Below, in pieces: positions 60,136 through 64,000 of a DNA stretch of 64,000 nucleotides. The position numbers were made by a program, and so were the translations under genes. The stretch lies in assembly GCA_032622095.1 (NCBI GenBank), contig CP136061.1, forward strand, positions 260,926,077 to 260,990,076, read 5' to 3'. The number at the start of each line of letters is the position of its first letter. Position 1 is the first letter of the stretch. This DNA is from Siphonodentalium dalli. Its lineage: Eukaryota > Mollusca > Scaphopoda > Gadilida > Siphonodentaliidae. Under the pieces are notes generated by a model. It saw nothing but the letters and a program-made list of their open reading frames with translations, was not told the origin of the DNA and did no database searches.

Positions 60136-61047
60136 CATCAAATGCAGTGTTTGATGTATGTACCAAGTTTTACTGAAAATTATCGAAAAACGACTGAAAA
60201 ACCCCCACAAATTTGTGTTCTCGAACGATGGACGGACGGCGGACGGATAAACTGATTCCAGTATACGCCCCAACAACTTCTATGCGGTGTATAATAACCC
60301 TCCAATACAATATTTCACAGATGGAAACCATTGTTATGTAAACATATAAGATGAAAAATATTCTAATAAAAATATTTAGACTAAATTATTTGAACTCACT
60401 TTGCGAATAGAAATGTTTGTTGACAAAATCACTGTAAGTTATTTTTTACATTACAATGGTTTCAATATGAGTAATTTTGTTATTTGAGAACGTTTAATTG
60501 TTGTAATAGTTATAGCAAATAGAGCTGTACAATTGTGTCAATTGACATTCACACAGAGGGAATTTACCCCTCCGGAGTGTCGCGCATCTTCCTATAGGAA
60601 GTTGTTATATAGACACACTAGTAATGACCCGCAAAATGGTACAAATGCTTACCCCTCTTTGAATGTTGGAATATAAGTGAAATCACTGAGTCGTCGCGAT
60701 ATTTGATCCATCCAGCTCCAGTCCGCAGTTTAAGTGCTACATGTCAAAGTATCGGAGGTGCTTTCCATATCTGAAACTTTTGAATATTCATCATTCCATA
60801 TATGTAATTCATGAATATTCAAAAGCTCCATATATTGAATCATGTCTATTCAAATGTTCCATATATGGAATGCACCTCTAGAACTTTGACCTGTATCACA
60901 CCACGGAACGGGGGCTGGATGAACCAACATGACCACGTCTCAGAGATCATACTTATTGCACCAAAACCTGTCTACTTATTTATCACAATGGCACATACAT
61001 GTATAGTATTAAAGAAAACAATAAAAAACCCTTTTTTTTTATTTGTT
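60136..61047. other. No gene; dispersed-repeat trace
   Basis: At 60160-60290 a block with ACTGAAAAACCCCCACAAAT, GATGGACGGACGGCGGACGG and CAACTTCTATGCGGTGTATA resembles the tail of a high-copy invertebrate repeat. At 60780-60880 CCATATATGGAAT and GAATATTCA motifs form weak imperfect inverted repeats. ORFs here have no domain. Confidence 0.4.
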
Positions 61048-61110
61048 CGTTAACACTTTATCAGAATTCCACTACACGCAACTCAGAATTTCAATATATA
61101 GCTCATAAAA
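61048..61110 (+). repeat. Isolated satellite monomer fragment
   Basis: CGTTAACACTTTATCAGAAT, then CACTACACGCAACTCAGAAT and ATATATAGCTCAT match the TTAACCCTTTATCAGAATCT...CACACGCAGCTCGGA...ATATAGGTCAT part of the 174-bp monomer. The satellite once reached this far right. Confidence 0.7.
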
Positions 61111-61600
61111 GGTTTTAGGGGCATCATAAAATATCTCATGACATTAGTTCTGTATTAGTGTTTTCCGGAAATACTTGCAGTGCATGCAGCAAAACAATAT
61201 TAGTGTTTTATATTGACCGGAAATATACACACCGAAACCCGCATGGAAATAAAATGAAACACAATAATAACAAATCATTTATGAAAAAAAAAGGGTGGAG
61301 GGGAAAACTCATAATTTCACAAAACAATAACGAATCGACTACAACTGGCATACGTATGTATTAAGTAGTGAGGCAGCTATATATATGTTATTTGTAATCA
61401 AAATATGCGCGACAATCACATCGCTATGTTATTGATCGACCACGAGATGTGGAATTTAATATCCTTGGGATGTGTCGTTACTATAACATGATACGAATGC
61501 AGAACAGTTTACTCTCTGCGAAAAGCAGAGCTTATATAACAAAACTATATTTAGGTGCTAATTTTCTTACACGTGCGAAATTAGAATTCTTTAAAATTCA

Positions 61601-61674
61601 AACTTCTGTAATGAAAATAGAAAGTTTCATATTTAAAGTTTAAATATGAAACTTTCTATTTTCGTTAAAGAAGT
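61601..61674. repeat. 74-bp palindrome without loop, downstream of the transposase
   Basis: Two ~37-bp arms meet at TTTAAA-GTTTAAA: GAAAATAGAAAGTTTCATAT is followed by ATATGAAACTTTCTATTTTC, with two mismatches near the outer ends. It lies about 256 bp beyond the stop of the minus-strand transposase. It could be a 3' structural signal or part of the element's terminus. Confidence 0.9.
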
Positions 61675-61695
61675 TTATAACTATAACACCTGACA

Positions 61696-61701
61696 TTTAT
61701 T
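61696..61701 (-). promoter_or_regulatory. Candidate polyadenylation signal of the transposase gene
   Basis: AATAAA on the minus strand about 230 bp past the stop codon at 61930. Spacing is plausible for a 3' end; no experimental support can be had from sequence. Confidence 0.4.
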
Positions 61702-61785
61702 TTGACTAGCTGTGGTGAAATTCTAAAAACATTTCCATCCAATACATATGCGTAATTATCCAAATAACCCAAATTTGAAGAACAA

Positions 61786-61831
61786 AAAAAAAACAATAAC
61801 AAAAAAAAAACAATAACAAAAAATAGAAACA
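61786..61831. repeat. A-rich simple repeat
   Basis: AAAAAAAACAATAAC repeated twice, followed by a further A run. Confidence 0.9.
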
Positions 61832-61929
61832 ACATATCCATGACTGTGCCTGACAGTTACGGACGTCTTTACTTGGCATGTCCATTATTAAAGATACTGG
61901 CGGTATCGTTGTTGTTTCGTTCAAATTTT

Positions 61930-64000
61930 CTAAAGGATATCCAGGCCATCTTTCGCAGCTTGATCAACGTCTTCGTTTGATATACCGCACGCCAGTATCT
62001 TATTTGGCAGCGATTTAATATTGCTATTATGAGGCAATACATTGAAGCAGTCTCTGCGAGGACAGTATTTGAATTTGTGGTTCGGCTCGGAGTAATTTCT
62101 GCATTTATATGTCCCATTGAGTTCTATCACAGGTCCATCCTTCAAAAACACTTTACACTTCGAACACTGTGGTCGACGTCCCCGTGCACACTTGTACATA
62201 ACCAAGCATGCTTTATGCTTGTTGTTCTCGAGTTTTCGCTTTCCTGCATATGTTGGCAAATGATCGGGTGTAAAGTTAGCAGACGAAATTTTGTACATTT
62301 CCGTTTCAGTATATGCAATTTGGTTGATAATGATTTCTTCGACGCCAAGTGCAATTAATGTCATTACGATATGTTTACAAACCTCTTTTCCATTTTTACC
62401 GAGGAAGAAAAGGCACTGACACACTGGTTTTTCTTGCAGACATACCCTATAAGAGCGGTCTATGTCCTCCTTATGCAGTACCATGAATGTCCTGCCATCA
62501 CGACCATCTTTCGAATCCTCAATCAGATCGTAATCGTCTGCTTGCGTTATAGCTCTCGCAATCGTCTGTTTGAATAACTTGCTTTGTAGTGGCCTCATTC
62601 TCTGCTCTCGGACTTCATGTCTACGGACATCTTCCCTATGCGTACACTCTTCGTCAGACGGAAGTTGTATACGGGCTTTCTTCCTCTCTGATTCATCCTC
62701 AATGTGTAAACCACCAAGAACACGTTTGCCATATGCCCCAGCTCTGTTCTGTTGATTGACTTCACACCTTCGTGCAAGTTCTAACAATGATGGGCCGGTG
62801 CCTCTGTTGTATTCACCGCCAAAATAACTGTCCGTTTTCGCCTTGAAGAGGATCGAATCCGAAGCATCGTCGTAGATTGAATCTATCAATGGTTGGGAAA
62901 TCGAACCTCGATGCCAATCTTTTGCGTGAAAGCATTCGGACAGGTTCGTTGTGGGAGAGTCTTTCACGCGGAAGGCCTCGGCCCAGTGAGCGCGTCGATC
63001 GCCCCACCAGTTCAGCCAATGTTTTAGATAGAGGCGTTCCGTCTTGGCGGAAATAAAATCACTGATTTTAGATTTTATCGAATCATAATCTTCTGCAGTG
63101 TGGACATTCTTTAATTCTCTAGCTAAATCTGTAAATGTTGTTCGATCGTCATCGGACCCATTCAGCTTCTTTGCGTTTCTGATGACCGCCGACATGTAAT
63201 GCGCCACACAGGTTACCGTCCTCTCTGCTTCAGATGATCCATACACTGAAGCAAGACCTTTGTGGATGGCTCCAGCTTCATCCGTCATCCACCCGTTGGG
63301 TTTGAACAATATGTCACGTCCCGCTCTTTTGCTCATCGCTTTACTTAATTGTTCGAGGCAGTATATCACCGTTCCACTGTCTTCGCAGAATGCGTAGCAT
63401 TTACACAGACTAACTGTCTCCTTTAGTAACCCGTCACATGCATGAATTCCGAGACAAGTCATGCCTTTGACCCGACTTGGTTGAAAGTCGATATGGGCAA
63501 ACCCATCAGCCGATGCCTTATTGTTCGTTATCTCTATTGCTGTATCCAACTTTTCTTTAGATGTAGTAAAGACGTATTGATTTTCAACAATGTCAAAAAC
63601 GAAAAACTGATCTACCTTTTGGGTTTTGTCTTTGAAAAGAGATGCAGCAATAAAACTATTGCCTTTATTCCCCATTCCGAAGTGTTCCCGAACGGTTGAC
63701 CGGATTTTTGAAATGTTATTGGAGCGCACAAGCGATCTAGCTGTCTCTGAAATATATGAAGGTTCCGAGTCAACAATGGTAGCATTTATCACCGCCTTCA
63801 TTGCTGTCTTCGGTTTTAAATGCGGAAAATGTTCGAATAATTTTTGCAACTCGGCGTGTGAGTAATCGTCTGACCCAGATATGGGTGTGGGCACATAAAA
63901 TTGACAAGTCAGACTCCCACCTCGAACAATTTTCACAACATCCGACCCCAACGTGTTCTCAATGTCGACGAATGCGTTACACTTCTCCTTTCTTGCCAGG
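61930..64000 (-). CDS. Mutator-like (MULE) transposase with SWIM zinc finger, 5' end beyond the window
   Basis: An uninterrupted frame of 689 codons runs from the right edge to TAG at 61930-61932. The apparent start at 63951 is a TTG. Reading is open upstream to base 64000 (LARKEKCNAFVDIENT), so the true start lies outside. Counting from the TTG: HIDFQP gives D155, WMTDEAGAIHKGL gives D224, TCVAHYM gives the C248-x2-H251 signature and TTNLSECFH gives E339. D-D-CxxH-E in this order is the MULE catalytic core, which cuts and inserts transposon ends in the nucleus. C511-Q-C513 ... C525-K-H527 is a SWIM zinc finger, the usual MULE C-terminal DNA-binding module. C596/C599, C617 and C630/C635 suggest a further zinc ribbon. 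No stop or frameshift: either recently active or domesticated. Confidence 0.88.
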   Translation of the reverse strand, partial: LARKEKCNAFVDIENTLGSDVVKIVRGGSLTCQFYVPTPISGSDDYSHAELQKLFEHFPHLKPKTAMKAVINATIVDSEPSYISETARSLVRSNNISKIRSTVREHFGMGNKGNSFIAASLFKDKTQKVDQFFVFDIVENQYVFTTSKEKLDTAIEITNNKASADGFAHIDFQPSRVKGMTCLGIHACDGLLKETVSLCKCYAFCEDSGTVIYCLEQLSKAMSKRAGRDILFKPNGWMTDEAGAIHKGLASVYGSSEAERTVTCVAHYMSAVIRNAKKLNGSDDDRTTFTDLARELKNVHTAEDYDSIKSKISDFISAKTERLYLKHWLNWWGDRRAHWAEAFRVKDSPTTNLSECFHAKDWHRGSISQPLIDSIYDDASDSILFKAKTDSYFGGEYNRGTGPSLLELARRCEVNQQNRAGAYGKRVLGGLHIEDESERKKARIQLPSDEECTHREDVRRHEVREQRMRPLQSKLFKQTIARAITQADDYDLIEDSKDGRDGRTFMVLHKEDIDRSYRVCLQEKPVCQCLFFLGKNGKEVCKHIVMTLIALGVEEIIINQIAYTETEMYKISSANFTPDHLPTYAGKRKLENNKHKACLVMYKCARGRRPQCSKCKVFLKDGPVIELNGTYKCRNYSEPNHKFKYCPRRDCFNVLPHNSNIKSLPNKILACGISNEDVDQAAKDGLDIL

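Noticed and set aside
63949-63951. TTG at 63951 as the start of the transposase
   Set aside because: Not an ATG, and the frame stays open upstream to the window edge, so the CDS is 5'-partial.

Overview
The window is eukaryotic, AT-rich and dominated by repeats. Nothing suggests a bacterium or phage: there are no operons and no tightly packed ORFs. There is one exon with a clean GT splice donor, relics of three metazoan LINE reverse transcriptases or gag proteins, a Harbinger relic, a Mutator-like (MULE) transposase with a SWIM zinc finger, a FLYWCH-like exon pair and a 174-bp satellite. This mix, with many dispersed repeats carrying TGACCTTGACC-type motifs, fits a marine invertebrate. I lean towards a lophotrochozoan such as a mollusc, but the sequence alone does not fix the phylum.

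Layout. 0-5 kb: a 2.85-kb terminal-inverted-repeat (TIR) element built of GC-rich inverted arrays (copy A), then a dead PIF/Harbinger transposon with a Myb-like/coiled-coil relic facing a transposase relic. 5-10 kb: short duplications, two opposed LINE reverse-transcriptase fragments and a 22-bp minisatellite with a higher-order repeat. 10.9-12.1 kb: a long-TIR element with 9-bp target duplications; its sister is at 36.5-37.0 kb. 14-27 kb: unannotatable DNA broken up by palindromes (14.4 and 23.4 kb), dispersed repeats and tandem arrays. 28.29-28.62 kb: the only host-gene-like exon, with a signal peptide and a partial PAN/apple domain. 30-37 kb and 42.8-52.3 kb: two diverged collinear repeat segments opened up by later insertions, among them a double-hairpin mini-element (a second one is at 38.9-39.3 kb). 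43.6-49.7 kb: copies B and C of the GC-rich TIR element, nearly identical, separated by 1.2 kb with a LINE gag relic. 53.5-58.3 kb: about 27 monomers of a 174-bp satellite with CACGTG in almost every monomer and a four-monomer higher-order period. The array is interrupted at 58.26-60.06 kb by an element with inverted minisatellite ends and a FLYWCH-like split gene fragment. 61.93 kb to the right edge (minus strand): an intact, intron-free MULE transposase ORF running off the window.

How the pieces fit. This is mainly a mobile-element landscape. The only long uninterrupted protein is the MULE transposase. The two long-TIR elements have the 9-bp target duplication expected for products of that superfamily, but no sequence link to this transposase can be shown here. 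Most apparent ORFs in the window are by-products of repeats whose unit length is a multiple of three, or of GC-rich arrays lacking stops.
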